Below are positions 30,587-41,571 of a stretch of 64,000 nt of DNA, piece by piece (positions within the stretch are counted from its first letter, which is position 1; the number at the start of each line of letters is the position of its first letter). The position numbers were made by a program, and so were the translations under genes. The notes beneath the pieces are model-generated. The model saw only the letters and a program-made list of their open reading frames with translations, did no database searches and was not told the DNA's origin. This DNA is from an uncultured Clostridium sp. GTDB lineage: Bacteria > Bacillota > Clostridia > TANB77 > CAG-508. The stretch lies in the NCBI GenBank assembly GCA_958438515.1, contig CAUBRZ010000003.1:27715-91714 (forward strand). The letters are read 5' to 3'.

Positions 30587-30982
30587 TTATACTCTTCTTC
30601 TTTTTGGTGGTCTACAACCATTATGTGGAATTGGTGTTACATCTTTTATAGCACTTATTTCTAAACCAGCTGTTTGAAGTGCTCTAATTGCAGCTTCTCT
30701 ACCTGAACCTGGTCCTTTAACAAATACTTCAACAGATTTTAATCCATGTTCCATAGCAGCTTTAGCAGCCTTTTCAGCAACTTGACCTGCTGCAAATGGT
30801 GTGCTTTTTCTAGAACCTTTATATCCTAATTCTCCTGCACTTGCCCATGATATACCATTTCCTTGTGTATCTGTAATTGTAACTATTGTATTGTTAAAAC
30901 TAGAATGAATATGAGCAGCACCCTTTTCGATGTTTTTTCTATTTCTTCTAGCTACTTTTTTTGTTGTTACAGTTTTAGCCAT
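30587..30982 (-). CDS. rpsK: Ribosomal protein S11
   Basis: 131 residues. Typical S11: [34 protein letters not shown] and C-terminal [16 protein letters not shown]. Upstream of rpsD. Confidence 0.97.
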   Translation of the reverse strand: MAKTVTTKKVARRNRKNIEKGAAHIHSSFNNTIVTITDTQGNGISWASAGELGYKGSRKSTPFAAGQVAEKAAKAAMEHGLKSVEVFVKGPGSGREAAIRALQTAGLEISAIKDVTPIPHNGCRPPKRRRV

Positions 30983-31044
30983 TTTGCTTTTTCCTCCTTA
31001 TTCAAAATTTTATTTTATTTATTTTGAAATCTTAATTATTCGAA

Positions 31045-31413
31045 TTATTTTTTGCTTTTGCTAACTAATTTTCTAGGTCCTTTTCTTGTTCTAGCATTAG
31101 TTTTTGTTCTTTGACCTCTTACTGGTAAACCTCTTCTATGTCTTAATCCTCTGTAGCATCCAATTTCTGTAAGTCTTTTAATGTTTAATGCTACTTCTCT
31201 TCTTAAGTCTCCTTCTACTGTATAAGATTCATCAATTACTTTTCTGATATCATTTACTTGTTCGTCTGTTAAATCTTTAATTCTAGTATCTGGATTTACA
31301 CCTGCTTTTTCAAGAATTTTTCTAGAACTTGATACTCCTATTCCATAAATATAAGTAAGTCCTATTTCTACTCTTTTTTCTTTAGGTAAGTCTACTCCTG
31401 CTATACGAGCCAT
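31045..31413 (-). CDS. rpsM: Ribosomal protein S13
   Basis: 122 residues from [10 protein letters not shown]. The ATG at 31413 with GGAGGTG upstream is used rather than an upstream ATG in the same frame. C-terminal [14 protein letters not shown] tail present. Confidence 0.97.
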   Translation of the reverse strand: MARIAGVDLPKEKRVEIGLTYIYGIGVSSSRKILEKAGVNPDTRIKDLTDEQVNDIRKVIDESYTVEGDLRREVALNIKRLTEIGCYRGLRHRRGLPVRGQRTKTNARTRKGPRKLVSKSKK

Positions 31414-31612
31414 ATTTTTTTGCACCTCCAAATTTTTTATATTTGTTTGTCCTAAAATATCTTAAAAGGTGAAATGTACTAGTAAGCCTTATTGCTTCTA
31501 GCCACTTTTAATTATTTTAAAACATATATATAAACACAAATTTGATATGTAATCCTTATAAGATAAGGATTCACAGCCGCTACCTAATTTGTGTTATAAA
31601 CTAATTTAAGGA

Positions 31613-31726
31613 TTAACCTTGTCTTTGTTTGTGTTTAGGGTTTTCACAAATAACTCTAATTACACCTTTTCTTTTTATTACTTTACATTTGTCACACATT
31701 TTTTTTACTGATGGTCTTACTTTCAT
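31613..31726 (-). CDS. rpmJ: Ribosomal protein L36
   Basis: 37 residues, [19 protein letters not shown] onward, with the zinc ligands C11, C14, C27 and H32. Ribosome binding site GGAGGTG. A 200-base gap to rpsM holds no gene; it contains short inverted segments (around 31550-31575) that may fold. Confidence 0.96.
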   Translation of the reverse strand: MKVRPSVKKMCDKCKVIKRKGVIRVICENPKHKQRQG

Positions 31727-31790
31727 TTTATTAGCACCTCCTTGGCTTGCTTTGTTTATTTATTTTTGGGTTAATTTCTTAATATTTTGT

Positions 31791-32009
31791 TTATTTTGCT
31801 CTCCAAGTAATTCTTCCTTTTGTTAAATCATAAGGTGAAAGTTCTACTTTCACTTTATCACCAGGAAGTATTTTTATATAATTCATTCTTAATTTACCTG
31901 ATATATGAGCTAATATTTGATGTCCATTTTCAAGTTCTACCTTAAAATTTGTATTTGGTAGTGCCTCTACTACTGTTCCTTCAACTTCTATAACATCTTC
32001 TTTTGCCAA
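31791..32009 (-). CDS. infA: Translation initiation factor IF-1
   Basis: 72 residues, S1-like OB fold: [41 protein letters not shown] and [11 protein letters not shown] at the end. Confidence 0.97.
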   Translation of the reverse strand: MAKEDVIEVEGTVVEALPNTNFKVELENGHQILAHISGKLRMNYIKILPGDKVKVELSPYDLTKGRITWRAK

Positions 32010-32094
32010 TTTTATCCCTCCTATTTAAAGAGTTTTTCCATTTTATGCACAATTTGGCTATTATGCATAATAACTACTATATTATACAACATGA

Positions 32095-32866
32095 TTAAAG
32101 CATTGTCAAGATTTCTGGTTCTTTTTTAGTAATTAAAATTGTATTTTCATAATGTGCTGATAAACTTCCATCTTCTGTAATAATAGTCCAACCATCATCC
32201 AATTCTAAAATATTTGGTTTTCCTTGTATTACCATAGGTTCTATCGCTAAAGTCATTCCTGGTTCCAATCTAATACCTCTTCCTGCTTTACCATAATTAG
32301 GAATTCCGAGGATCTTCATGCATACTTTTTCCAATTCCATGTCCTTGAAATTCTCTTACAACTGAGTATCCCTGTGAATGTACATATTCTCCAATTGCAT
32401 GTGATATATCACCTATTCTATATCCTGGTTGTGCATATTTTATTCCTTCAAAAAAGGCTTGTTTTGTAACTTCTATCAATCTTTTTGCTTCTTTAGATAC
32501 ATTCCCAACTATAAAAGTTCTTGCTGCATCACCATTATATCCATCTTTTAATGCAACTGTGTCAATACTTACAATATCTCCTTCTTTTATAATTTTATTT
32601 TTTGAAGGTACTCCATGAATTACCTCATCATTAATTGAAATACAAGTTGCTGCTGGATATGGTGGTATTCCCTTGATTCCTGGGTTATATCCTTTCTCTG
32701 CTGGAATAGCTCCTAAACTTCTCATTATTTTTTCTGCAATTTGGTCTAATTCCCATGTTGACATTCCTGGCTTTATTTCCTTTTCTAGCTTATCATACAT
32801 AATAGCAACAACATTACATGCCTTTTTCATTAATTCAATTTCTTTTTGTGATTTTATTGTTACCAA
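32095..32866 (-). CDS. map: Methionine aminopeptidase type I, CGG +1 frameshift
   Basis: 256 residues with one +1 shift, normal for MetAP-I, which removes initiator methionine. It starts with TTG 32866 behind AAGGAGA. Metal ligands: D in SIDTVALKDGYNGD, D in GDAARTF, H in GHGIGKSMHE, then past the shift E in LAIEPM and E in SLSAHYENTI. The in-frame CGG is codon 187 (DPR in the zero frame); reading C-GGA gives HEDPGIPNYGKAGRG, the family consensus region. Unshifted translation would end three codons after CGG, losing two metal ligands. Between adk and infA as usual. Confidence 0.92.
32306..32308 (-). other. CGG +1 frameshift site 8 (map)
   Basis: CCT CGG AAT read as CCT C-GGA ATT CCT AAT gives D-P-G-I-P-N-Y-G. 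Lies in a gene normally essential in bacteria. Confidence 0.9.
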
Positions 32867-32902
32867 CTTTATCGTCTCCTTAATTAAAAAATTTATTTTT
32901 TA

Positions 32903-33568
32903 TTACATATTTTTAATATATTCAACAATATCTTCTGCTACATCTTTTCCTAATTTATTTATTGATTTGCTAACCATTTCAGATTGTAGTTTTCCTTGTT
33001 CTTCATAATATTCTACAAGTGGACTTGTTTGTTTAAAATAATTATCTAATCGTGATTTTACTGTTTCTATAGTATCATCTTTTCGTTGTATTAATTCATG
33101 ACCACATTTGTCGCAAAGTCCCTCTTTTACAGGTGGTCTTAATACTAAATTATATACTTCTTTGCATTCTTGATTAGAACATATTCTTCTATTTACAATT
33201 CTTTCTATTATTTCTTCTTCTGGTGTAGTTAAATTAATAACTAAATCTACTTTTTTTCCTTCTTGTTTTAACATTTTGTCTAATTCCTCTGCTTGTTTTA
33301 CAGTTCTTGGAAATCCATCTAGTATAATTCCATTTTCTACATCTTTATCTTTTAATCTATCTTTTATAATATTTACTGTAATATCATCTGGAACTAGTGC
33401 TCCTTTTGATATATATGATTCTGCTATTTTCCCTAATTCTGTTTTTTCTTTTATGTGTTTTCTAAAAATATCTCCTGTTGATACTTGTGGTATCTCAAGT
33501 TTTTGCATTAAAATTCCTGCTACTGTACCTTTCCCTGTTCCTGGCGCTCCTAACATTATAATTACCAT
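32903..33568 (-). CDS. adk: Adenylate kinase, zinc-lid form
   Basis: 221 residues. P-loop GAPGTGKGT (7-15), LDGFPRTVKQAE, and a lid with four cysteines (CSNQEC...CDKCG, about 130-155) as in Gram-positive zinc-binding adenylate kinases. Interconverts AMP, ADP and ATP. Confidence 0.96.
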   Translation of the reverse strand: MVIIMLGAPGTGKGTVAGILMQKLEIPQVSTGDIFRKHIKEKTELGKIAESYISKGALVPDDITVNIIKDRLKDKDVENGIILDGFPRTVKQAEELDKMLKQEGKKVDLVINLTTPEEEIIERIVNRRICSNQECKEVYNLVLRPPVKEGLCDKCGHELIQRKDDTIETVKSRLDNYFKQTSPLVEYYEEQGKLQSEMVSKSINKLGKDVAEDIVEYIKNM

Positions 33569-33679
33569 ATAAACACTTCCTCTACTTTTGTTTTAAGACT
33601 ACTAACTTATACTATATTTAATAATCTTTATAATACCTATCCTTGTGATAAACATTATAAAAATTATTAAAGCAAGAAA

Positions 33680-33748
33680 TAAAATGAAAAGGCAAGGAAA
33701 TTTTATTTATATAAAATAAACCTTTAAATTTTATTTTCTTTGCCTTTT
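33680..33748 (-). terminator. Hairpin between secY and adk
   Basis: AAAAGGCAA/TTGCCTTTT outer arms and further AT pairing (AAATTTTATTT with AAATAAAATTT-like) form a long stem in the 180-base secY-adk gap. Placement suggests partial termination or mRNA processing that separates adk-map-infA expression from the upstream ribosomal genes. Confidence 0.6.
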
Positions 33749-33770
33749 TATTTATTCTTTCTTCTTTATT

Positions 33771-35090
33771 TTATTCTAAAAATCCCTTATAATGTCTCAT
33801 TGCTAATTGAGATTCTAGTTGTTGAACAGTTTCTAGTGCAACACCTACAACAATTAATATTGAAGTTCCACCAAAAGCAATGTTTAGGTTTGTAAATCTT
33901 AATAACATTGGTATAATAGCAATTAATGCCAAAAAGAATCCACCAAACCATGTAAGTTTAGATATTATTGATGATAAATATTCTGTTGTTGGCTTTCCTG
34001 CTCTAATACCTGGTATGAATCCACCATTTTTCTTAATATTATTTGATACTTCTGCTGGATTAAATGTAGCATAAGTATAGAAAAATGTAAATCCTATAAT
34101 TAATAATAAATAAACAATAGCATTAGCAAGAGAATATCCCCATCCTACACTTGAAGTTGATGTAGCAATTGAGAATTTATATAATCCTGCTAAAAATCCT
34201 GTTTGATTTGCTATATCATGTACAAATATTTGAATAATCATAGCTGGAAATGTCATAAATGATGATGCAAAAATTACTGGCATAACTCCTGCCATAGCAA
34301 GTTTTAATGGAATATGTGTGCTTTGTGCACCTACCATTTTTCTTCCAACTACTTTTTTAGAATATTGTACTGGAACTCTTCTTTCGGCTTGTTGTACAAA
34401 TACAACTCCTGCAACTAAAATAATTGCTCCTAATATAATTCCTATAGCTGTTAGTAATCCAGTTGTACTGAATCCTGTAGATGGCATAATTAAACTCCAT
34501 AATGTAGCTACGCCACTTGGTAATCTTGAAATAATACCAATAAAAATTAGTAATGATATTCCATTTCCAATTCCTTTACTTGTAATTTGTTCACCTAACC
34601 ACATTAATATTGAAGTTCCAGCAACCAATCCTGCTATTACTAATAGCGCAGTTATAAAACTGTCATTTACAAATATTCCAGAAGATTTATATGATAAATA
34701 GATTCCTATTCCTTCAACTAATGCTAACACAATAGTTAATAATTTAGTATAACGATTTATCTTCTTTCTTCCTTCTTCTCCACCTTCTTTTGTCAATTTT
34801 TCTAAGGATGGAATAATCATTGCCAATAGCTGAATTACAATAGATGCTGTTATATATGGACTAATTGACATTGCAAAAAGAGAAAATCTTGAAAAAGCTC
34901 CTCCTGAAATCATATCTATTAGTCCTGCTATCCCATTTGTATTTTGCATTGCTTCATTTAATGTTATACTATTTACTCCAGGTACTGTAATAAAACATCC
35001 TAGTCTAAATACTACTACTAAAAGTAATGTATATAATAATTTTTTTCTAACATCTGGTGTTGAAATAGCATTTTTGATTGTTTTAAACAA
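33771..35090 (-). CDS. secY: Preprotein translocase subunit SecY
   Basis: 439 residues with ten membrane segments, N terminus FKTIKNAISTPDVRKKLLYTLLL, GISLLIFIGII and GYSLANAIVYLLLIIGFTFFYTYATF. Starts with TTG at 35090, directly after the rplO stop, with GAGGTGA as ribosome binding site. Confidence 0.96.
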   Translation of the reverse strand: MFKTIKNAISTPDVRKKLLYTLLLVVVFRLGCFITVPGVNSITLNEAMQNTNGIAGLIDMISGGAFSRFSLFAMSISPYITASIVIQLLAMIIPSLEKLTKEGGEEGRKKINRYTKLLTIVLALVEGIGIYLSYKSSGIFVNDSFITALLVIAGLVAGTSILMWLGEQITSKGIGNGISLLIFIGIISRLPSGVATLWSLIMPSTGFSTTGLLTAIGIILGAIILVAGVVFVQQAERRVPVQYSKKVVGRKMVGAQSTHIPLKLAMAGVMPVIFASSFMTFPAMIIQIFVHDIANQTGFLAGLYKFSIATSTSSVGWGYSLANAIVYLLLIIGFTFFYTYATFNPAEVSNNIKKNGGFIPGIRAGKPTTEYLSSIISKLTWFGGFFLALIAIIPMLLRFTNLNIAFGGTSILIVVGVALETVQQLESQLAMRHYKGFLE

Positions 35091-35525
35091 TTAAATCACC
35101 TCAGCCTTTCCACCTAAAGCTTCAATTTGCTCTTTTGCTTTTGTTGTAAATCTTTTGGCTTTAACATTTAATTTTTTATCTAATTTTCCTGTTGCTAATA
35201 TAACGATACCATCATTGATTTTACCAATAATTCCTTCCTCTAATAGGCTTTCAGCTGTAACATCTGTTGCTTTAGATTTATTTAGCATTGTAAATGTTAC
35301 TTCTGTATAATTTTTTCTATATATATTAGTAAATCCTCTTTTTGGTAATCTTCTATATAGTGGTGTTTGACCTCCTTCAAATCCTCTTCTTACGCCTCCA
35401 CCACTTCTTGCCTTTTGTCCTTTATGACCTCTTCCAGAAGTTTTTCCGTTTCCAGAAGCCATTCCACGACCTACTCTATTTCTTTCTACTTTTTTTACAG
35501 CTGGCTTTAAATCGTCTAATTTCAT
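35091..35525 (-). CDS. rplO: Ribosomal protein L15
   Basis: 144 residues from MKLDDLKPA (GGAGGTGCAAACTCAA before ATG). Glycine-rich N terminus [21 protein letters not shown] and [15 protein letters not shown]. It follows rpsE directly: no rpmD between them. Confidence 0.96.
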   Translation of the reverse strand: MKLDDLKPAVKKVERNRVGRGMASGNGKTSGRGHKGQKARSGGGVRRGFEGGQTPLYRRLPKRGFTNIYRKNYTEVTFTMLNKSKATDVTAESLLEEGIIGKINDGIVILATGKLDKKLNVKAKRFTTKAKEQIEALGGKAEVI

Positions 35526-35562
35526 TTGAGTTTGCACCTCCTCTTCTTTTTATTTGTATTTA

Positions 35563-36048
35563 CTATAAAATTTCTTCTACTTTTTTACCTCTTTTTTTAG
35601 CTACTGATTCAATAGTTTGCATTGATTTTAAACCTTCAATTGTAGCATAAACAACGTTTCTTGGATTATTTGTTCCAATAACTTTTGTTCTTATATCTCT
35701 ATATCCAGCAAGTTCTAGAACTGGTCTAACGCTACCTCCTGCAATAAGTCCAGTACCAACATCAGCTGGTTTTAACATTACATTTGCACTACCAAATTTT
35801 CCAATGAATTCATGTGGTACTGTTGTTCCAACTATTGGAACTTCTACTAAGTTTTTCTTAGCTTCTTGAATAGCTTTTTTTATTGCATCTGGAACTTCAG
35901 CTGCTTTACCATTTCCAACTCCAACATGACCATTTTCATCACCTACTACTACTACAGCACTAAATCTAAAAGTTCTACCACCTTTAACAACTTTAGCAAC
36001 TCTATTAATAGCAACAACTTTTTCTTTTAATTCGCTTTTTTCTTCCAT
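35563..36048 (-). CDS. rpsE: Ribosomal protein S5
   Basis: 161 residues. [36 protein letters not shown] and [18 protein letters not shown] are standard S5 motifs. Confidence 0.97.
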   Translation of the reverse strand: MEEKSELKEKVVAINRVAKVVKGGRTFRFSAVVVVGDENGHVGVGNGKAAEVPDAIKKAIQEAKKNLVEVPIVGTTVPHEFIGKFGSANVMLKPADVGTGLIAGGSVRPVLELAGYRDIRTKVIGTNNPRNVVYATIEGLKSMQTIESVAKKRGKKVEEIL

Positions 36049-36130
36049 TTGTTTTTTATTTCCCTCCTTTTTTATTGTTTAAGGTACCTTTACGGTTGTT
36101 TTATTTATAAATTTACTACAAATAAGTAGA

Positions 36131-36490
36131 TTAGAATTTTAAACCGCCTTCTCTTGCAGCTTCTGCTAATTCTTTAACAACTCCGTGATATATGTATCCT
36201 CCACGGTCAAATACTACAGTTTCAATTTTCTTTTCTGCAGCTTTTTTTGCAATTAGTAGACCTAATTCTTTTGCAGCTTCTTTGTTTGCATGTTTTGTCT
36301 TAACATTTTTATCTAAAGTTGAAGCTGATACTAGAGTATTTCCAGCTACGTCATCTATGATTTGTACATATAAATTACTATTGCTTCTATATACACATAA
36401 TCTTGGTCTGTCTTGTGTTCCAGATATTTTTCTTCTAACTCTTATATGTCTTCTTGTTCTTTCCATTTTTCTATCTGTTTTCTTAACCAT
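36131..36490 (-). CDS. rplR: Ribosomal protein L18
   Basis: 119 residues from [11 protein letters not shown]; this ATG has AAAGGAG upstream and is preferred to an earlier in-frame ATG. C terminus [24 protein letters not shown] binds 5S rRNA. Confidence 0.96.
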   Translation of the reverse strand: MVKKTDRKMERTRRHIRVRRKISGTQDRPRLCVYRSNSNLYVQIIDDVAGNTLVSASTLDKNVKTKHANKEAAKELGLLIAKKAAEKKIETVVFDRGGYIYHGVVKELAEAAREGGLKF

Positions 36491-36529
36491 TTTATTACTC
36501 CTTTCCAAATTTTTCAATACTATTTAGGA

Positions 36530-37066
36530 TTATTTACCTGTTTTTCCTTCTTTACGTCTAATAACTTCATCAGCATATTTAATACCTTTACCTCTATATA
36601 CTTCTGGTGGTCTTTTAGTTCTAATAACTGCTGCTGTTTGACCAACTAATTCCTTATCAATTCCTTTTACTATAATTGTATTAGGATTTGGAACATCAAA
36701 AGTAATTCCTGCTGGTGCTTCAAATATAACTGGATGTGAATATCCTAATGTTAAATTTAAATTATTTCCTTGTTTTTGTACTCTGTAACCAACTCCATTG
36801 ATTTGTAGTTCTTTACTATATTCGCTAGTTACACCAATTATCATATTATTTATTAAAGTTCTTGTTAAACCATGTAAACTTCTATTTTGTGGTTCATCAT
36901 TTTTTCTTATAACTTTAATTTCATTTTCGTTCATTTCTAAAGAAATATTTTTATGTATTTCTCTTTCTAATGTACCTTTAGGTCCTGTTACAGTTATTTT
37001 TTGTCCATCAATTTTAATTGTTACTTCTGATGGTACTGTAATTGGTTTATTTCCTATTCTTGACAT
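36530..37066 (-). CDS. rplF: Ribosomal protein L6
   Basis: 178 residues. MSRIGNKPITVP start, two L6 repeats, and RPPEVYRGKGIKY near the C terminus. Confidence 0.97.
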   Translation of the reverse strand: MSRIGNKPITVPSEVTIKIDGQKITVTGPKGTLEREIHKNISLEMNENEIKVIRKNDEPQNRSLHGLTRTLINNMIIGVTSEYSKELQINGVGYRVQKQGNNLNLTLGYSHPVIFEAPAGITFDVPNPNTIIVKGIDKELVGQTAAVIRTKRPPEVYRGKGIKYADEVIRRKEGKTGK

Positions 37067-37095
37067 TTTGTAGTTTTCCCTCCTTTTTTATTTTT

Positions 37096-37494
37096 CTACC
37101 AGATATATGCTAACACTTCTCCACCGATACCTAGTGCTCTTGCTTCTTTATCTGTTTTTAATCCTTGTGATGTAGAAATAATAGCAATTCCTAATCCATT
37201 TAATACTTTTGGTAATTCTTCTTTTGATGCATATACTCTTAATCCTGGTTTACTAATTCTTTTTAAACCATCAATTACTCTAGTTCCTTTTTCATCGTAT
37301 TTTAAAGTAATTCTAATGATTCCTTGAGTATCATCTTTTATTTCCTCAAAAGATTTTATATATCCTTCTCTAAATAAAATTTCAGCAATTCCTAATTTCA
37401 TATTTGAAGATGGGATATCTACTGTTTTATGTTTTGAACTATTTGCATTTCTAATTCTTGTTAACATATCTGCTATTGGATCTGTAATGTTCAT
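37096..37494 (-). CDS. rpsH: Ribosomal protein S8
   Basis: 132 residues. [18 protein letters not shown] and the C-terminal [26 protein letters not shown]. Confidence 0.97.
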   Translation of the reverse strand: MNITDPIADMLTRIRNANSSKHKTVDIPSSNMKLGIAEILFREGYIKSFEEIKDDTQGIIRITLKYDEKGTRVIDGLKRISKPGLRVYASKEELPKVLNGLGIAIISTSQGLKTDKEARALGIGGEVLAYIW

Positions 37495-37570
37495 TAATTA
37501 CTTACCTCCTTTTTCTTAATCTTTTTATCTTTATTTTATATTTTTACAAAACTTAATTTGAATATTTTTA

Positions 37571-37756
37571 TTACCAGCTAGCTTTTTTAACTCCAGGGAT
37601 TTCTCCTTTGTGAGCTAACTCTCTAAAACAAACACGGCATATTCCATATTTTCTAATATAACTATGAGGTCTACCACATAATTTACATCTGTTATATTCT
37701 CTAGTTTTATATTTTTGTGGTCTAGCTTGTTTTATTTTCATTGATTTTTTAGCCAT
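37571..37756 (-). CDS. rpsN: Ribosomal protein S14, zinc type
   Basis: 61 residues with CKLCGRPH and CRVC zinc ligands (type Z). [19 protein letters not shown] start. Confidence 0.97.
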   Translation of the reverse strand: MAKKSMKIKQARPQKYKTREYNRCKLCGRPHSYIRKYGICRVCFRELAHKGEIPGVKKASW

Positions 37757-37797
37757 AGTTTTACTCCTTTCCTTTGACTAATTCATTTAATTTGAAA

Positions 37798-38337
37798 TTA
37801 ATTTTTAAAAGGCATTCCTAAAAGTTTTAATAACTCTTTAGACTCTTCATCTGTTTTAGCTGTTGTTACAAATATAATATCCATACCTCTTAATTTATCA
37901 ACTTTATCATATTCAATTTCAGGGAATATTAATTGTTCTTTAATACCCATAGAGTAATTTCCTCTACCATCAAAAGAATTGTTTGAAACTCCTCTAAAAT
38001 CTCTTACTCTTGGTAATGCAACATTGAATAGTTTATATGCAAAATCGTACATCTTGTCTGCTCTTAAAGTTACTTTGCAACCAATGTTTACACCTTCTCT
38101 TAATTTAAATGCAGCTATTGATTTTTTTGCTTTTGTTACAACTGGTCTTTGACCTGTAATTTGTGTTAAATCATTCATTGCATTTTCTAAAGCTTTAGGA
38201 TTCTCCTTTAAATCTCCTAATCCTATATTTATAACTATTTTATCAAGTTTTGGAACTTGCATAATAGATTTATATTCAAATTTTTTCATTAACGCTGGAA
38301 CTACTTCTTTTTGATATTGTTCTTTTAATTTTTCCAT
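37798..38337 (-). CDS. rplE: Ribosomal protein L5
   Basis: 179 residues. Motifs [29 protein letters not shown] and [18 protein letters not shown]; binds 5S rRNA. Confidence 0.97.
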   Translation of the reverse strand: MEKLKEQYQKEVVPALMKKFEYKSIMQVPKLDKIVINIGLGDLKENPKALENAMNDLTQITGQRPVVTKAKKSIAAFKLREGVNIGCKVTLRADKMYDFAYKLFNVALPRVRDFRGVSNNSFDGRGNYSMGIKEQLIFPEIEYDKVDKLRGMDIIFVTTAKTDEESKELLKLLGMPFKN

Positions 38338-38369
38338 TAGTTATTAATCCTCCTTTCTTATTTGACTTC

Positions 38370-38678
38370 TTATTTTAATTTTGCTCCACATTTTTTACAA
38401 ACACGAACTTTTTCTTCTTTTTCTATACTATATCCAACTCTTGTAGTCTTTCCACATTTAGGACATACTACATTTACTTTTGCACTTGGAATTGCACATT
38501 CTACTGATATAATTCCACTTTCTTCTCCTTGTTTTCTTGCTTTTACGTGTTTTTTTCTAATGTTTACGCCTTTTACAATAATTTTATCAGCTTTTGGTAT
38601 TACTTCTAAAACTTCTCCTGTTTTACTTTTATCATTTCCAGATAAAACTTGAACATTATCACCTTTTTTGATTCTCAT
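38370..38678 (-). CDS. rplX: Ribosomal protein L24
   Basis: 102 residues. KOW motif KKGDNVQVLSGNDKSKTGEVLEV at the N terminus; a C-terminal CPKCGKT...CKKCGAKLK zinc-ribbon-like tail. Confidence 0.96.
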   Translation of the reverse strand: MRIKKGDNVQVLSGNDKSKTGEVLEVIPKADKIIVKGVNIRKKHVKARKQGEESGIISVECAIPSAKVNVVCPKCGKTTRVGYSIEKEEKVRVCKKCGAKLK

Positions 38679-38702
38679 TTAGAGCCTACCTCCTTTTCTT
38701 TA

Positions 38703-39071
38703 TTATAGAACTTCTGGAGCTAATGAAAGTATTTTCATATAGTCCTTTTCTCTTAATTCTCTTGCAACTGGTCCAAAGATACGTGTTCCTTTTGGTGTTC
38801 CGTCTTCTTTGATTATTACTGCTGCATTTTCATCAAATTTTATATATGAACCATCTGGTCTTCTTAATCCTTTTTTAGATCTAACTATAACAGCTTTTAC
38901 AACTTCACCTTTTTTTACAACTCCACCTGGTGTTGCTGATTTAACAGATGCAACTATTACGTCTCCAATGTTAGATGTTTTTCTATATGAACCACCTAAA
39001 CATCTTATACACATAATTTCTTTTGCTCCTGTGTTATCTGCTACTTTTAATCTTGTTTGTTGTTGTATCAT
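38703..39071 (-). CDS. rplN: Ribosomal protein L14
   Basis: 122 residues. [18 protein letters not shown] start and [20 protein letters not shown] end. Confidence 0.97.
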   Translation of the reverse strand: MIQQQTRLKVADNTGAKEIMCIRCLGGSYRKTSNIGDVIVASVKSATPGGVVKKGEVVKAVIVRSKKGLRRPDGSYIKFDENAAVIIKEDGTPKGTRIFGPVARELREKDYMKILSLAPEVL

Positions 39072-39094
39072 TTATGGTTCCTCCTTTCAAATTC

Positions 39095-39358
39095 TTATTT
39101 TATATCTGCTTTTTCTACAACTTCAACAACTCTCCATCTTTTATCCTTAGAAAGTGGTCTAGTTTCCATTACTTTAACTTTGTCTCCTATTTGACAAACA
39201 TTTTCTTCATCATGAGCTTTTAACTTATAAGTTCTTTTTACTGTTTTTCCATACATCTTATGACTTACACTAGTTTCTACAGCTACTACAACTGTTTTAT
39301 CCATCTTGTTTGATGTAACAGTCCCAATCATAACTTTACGAAGATTTCTTTCTTCCAT
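39095..39358 (-). CDS. rpsQ: Ribosomal protein S17
   Basis: 87 residues. [17 protein letters not shown] and [20 protein letters not shown]. Confidence 0.97.
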   Translation of the reverse strand: MEERNLRKVMIGTVTSNKMDKTVVVAVETSVSHKMYGKTVKRTYKLKAHDEENVCQIGDKVKVMETRPLSKDKRWRVVEVVEKADIK

Positions 39359-39426
39359 TTAGATTTCTCCTTTCTTTCATTCTCATGTAAATGATTTAGC
39401 TTGTTTTACATACTTATTCTCTTGAT

Positions 39427-39636
39427 TTATGCTTTTTTATTGTCTAACATTTTTCTTTCTGTTAATACTGTATTTATTTTAGCTATATCTCTTTTTACTT
39501 CTTTTATTTTCATAGGATTATCTAATCCATGTGTAGCTAAACTAAATTTTAATTTAAATAATTCTGTTTTTAGTTCACCTAATTCTTTTTCTAAATCTGG
39601 TGAAGACATTTCTCTTATTTTATTTATCTTCATCAT
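39427..39636 (-). CDS. rpmC: Ribosomal protein L29
   Basis: 69 residues, two-helix protein ([28 protein letters not shown]). It starts within the rplP 3' end (17-base overlap), so its exact start among the two tandem ATG codons at 39631-39636 is uncertain. The overlap favours translational coupling. Confidence 0.94.
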   Translation of the reverse strand: MMKINKIREMSSPDLEKELGELKTELFKLKFSLATHGLDNPMKIKEVKRDIAKINTVLTERKMLDNKKA

Positions 39637-40063
39637 TTTCACCTACCTTTTCAGATTCTCTTGCTACAAATTTTGTTTTGTTAGGTAGTTTATTCATAGC
39701 AAGCCTTAAGGCTTCTCTTGCAGTTTCTTCAGGTACACCAGCTATTTCAAACATAACTCTACCTGGTTTTACAACTGCTACCCAATATTCTGGAGCACCT
39801 TTACCTTTACCCATACGAGTACCGATAGGTTTTGCAGTTATTGGTTTGTCTGGAAAGATTTTTATCCAAACTTTTCCACCTCTTTTTATATAACGAGTCA
39901 TAGCAATTCTGGCAGCTTCAATTTGATTTCCTGTAACTAAAGCTCCTGTTACTGCTTGGATTCCATATTCTCCATCTGTAACTCTATTTCCTCTTGTTGC
40001 TTTTCCTCTCATTCTACCTTTTTGCATTTTTCTATGTTTTGTTCTTTTTGGCATTAATGGCAT
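39620..40063 (-). CDS. rplP: Ribosomal protein L16
   Basis: 147 residues. [15 protein letters not shown] start, [19 protein letters not shown] and [19 protein letters not shown]. Its first base overlaps the last base of rpsC. Confidence 0.97.
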   Translation of the reverse strand: MPLMPKRTKHRKMQKGRMRGKATRGNRVTDGEYGIQAVTGALVTGNQIEAARIAMTRYIKRGGKVWIKIFPDKPITAKPIGTRMGKGKGAPEYWVAVVKPGRVMFEIAGVPEETAREALRLAMNKLPNKTKFVARESEKVGENDEDK

Positions 40064-40719
40064 TATTTGTCTCCTCCTTCCATTTTCTTTTCAGGAAGAA
40101 CTTCTCCTTTATATATCCAAACTTTTACACCGATTTTTCCGTATGTTGTATCTGCTTCTGCAAATCCATAATCAATATCAGCTCTTAAAGTTTGTAGAGG
40201 AATATTTCCTTCTTTATAGAATTCAGTTCTAGCCATGTCAGCTCCACCTAATCTTCCAGATACTGAAGTTTTTATTCCTAAAGCACCTGCTTTCATAGAT
40301 TTTTGCATGCATTGTTTCATAGCTCTTCTAAATGAAATTCTTCTTTCTAATTGTCCTGCAATATTTTCTGCTACTAATTGGCTATCTAAATCTGCATTTT
40401 TAACTTCTACAATATTTAAATTAACTTCTTTTCCTATTAGTTTTGCAAGTTCTTCTTTTACACTTTCAACTCCTGCTCCACCTTTTCCAATAACTATTCC
40501 TGGTTTTGCAGTATATAAGTTTACTTTTACAGCTTTTGCTGTTCTTTCTATTTCAATTTTAGAAATTCCAGCTTGGTATAATTTTTTCTTTAAAAATTTA
40601 CGGATTTTTTGGTCTTCTACTAAGTAATTCGCAAAATCTTTAGAATCTGCATACCATTTAGAATTCCAATCTTTAATGATTCCAACTCTTACACCTGTTG
40701 GATGTACTTTTTGTCCCAT
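40063..40719 (-). CDS. rpsC: Ribosomal protein S3
   Basis: 218 residues. [26 protein letters not shown] motif [16 protein letters not shown], and [22 protein letters not shown]. Confidence 0.97.
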   Translation of the reverse strand: MGQKVHPTGVRVGIIKDWNSKWYADSKDFANYLVEDQKIRKFLKKKLYQAGISKIEIERTAKAVKVNLYTAKPGIVIGKGGAGVESVKEELAKLIGKEVNLNIVEVKNADLDSQLVAENIAGQLERRISFRRAMKQCMQKSMKAGALGIKTSVSGRLGGADMARTEFYKEGNIPLQTLRADIDYGFAEADTTYGKIGVKVWIYKGEVLPEKKMEGGDK

Positions 40720-40790
40720 TTTTTATGAGTCCTCCTTTTCTTTAAATGTCAGGAAATGTATATATTCTTAATACCTTTCCTGCCTGAATT

Positions 40791-41153
40791 TTATTCATGT
40801 TCTCTTAAAACTATTGTGATATGACTTGTTCTTTTTCTTATTCTTACTGCTGATCCTTTTGCAGCTGGTCTAATTCTCTTTAATGTTGGCCCTTGATTTG
40901 CATAGATTTCAGCAACATATAAATTTTCATGTTTCATATCATGATTATTTTCAGCGTTTGCAATTGCTGATTTTAATAATTTTTCTATTATTTCTGATGA
41001 TGCTTTTGGTGTAAATTTTACGATAGCTAAAGCTTCATCTACATCTTTTCCTCTAATTAAATCTGCTACTATTTTAACTTTTCTACTTGAAATTCTAACA
41101 TATTTTAGAGTTGCTTTCGCTTCGTTTATAACTGCTTTTTCTTGCTCTTGCAC
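40791..41153 (-). CDS. rplV: Ribosomal protein L22
   Basis: 120 residues starting with GTG 41153 (AAGGAGGG upstream). [18 protein letters not shown] and [24 protein letters not shown]. Confidence 0.96.
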   Translation of the reverse strand: MQEQEKAVINEAKATLKYVRISSRKVKIVADLIRGKDVDEALAIVKFTPKASSEIIEKLLKSAIANAENNHDMKHENLYVAEIYANQGPTLKRIRPAAKGSAVRIRKRTSHITIVLREHE

Positions 41154-41189
41154 TTTAAATTCCCTCCTTATACTTGGTTCTTATGGCTT

Positions 41190-41471
41190 TTATTTCTTAA
41201 CTTTAGTAGTTTTGTCTCCTGCATGACCTTTATATGTTCTTGTAGGAGCAAATTCACCTAATTTATGACCTATCATTTCTTCTGCTATATAGATTGGAAC
41301 ATGTTTTCTTCCATCATGTACAGCAATTGTATGACCAACCATTTGTGGATATATTGTTGATGCTCTTGACCATGTTTTTAAAACTTCTTTATTTCCTGTT
41401 TCATTCATTGTTTCAATTCTTTTTAATAGTTTTTCTTGTACAAATGGTTTTTTCTTGCTTGATCTTGACAT
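41190..41471 (-). CDS. rpsS: Ribosomal protein S19
   Basis: 93 residues. [52 protein letters not shown]. Confidence 0.97.
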   Translation of the reverse strand: MSRSSKKKPFVQEKLLKRIETMNETGNKEVLKTWSRASTIYPQMVGHTIAVHDGRKHVPIYIAEEMIGHKLGEFAPTRTYKGHAGDKTTKVKK

Positions 41472-41522
41472 ACTTAAATGTCCTCCTTTCTTAAGAGTTA
41501 TTAATTTATTCTCTTAACGGAT

Positions 41523-41571
41523 TTCTCCGTCCTACAAATTAGAATAAAAATCGTTCTAATTTTGTAGGAAT
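41523..41571 (-). promoter_or_regulatory. Hairpin in the rplB-rpsS gap
   Basis: CCTACAAATTAGAA with TTCTAATTTTGTAGG forms a long stem, and ACGGA/TCCGT (41518-41532) a second small one. No T run follows, so this is more likely an RNA stability or processing element than a terminator. Confidence 0.5.
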
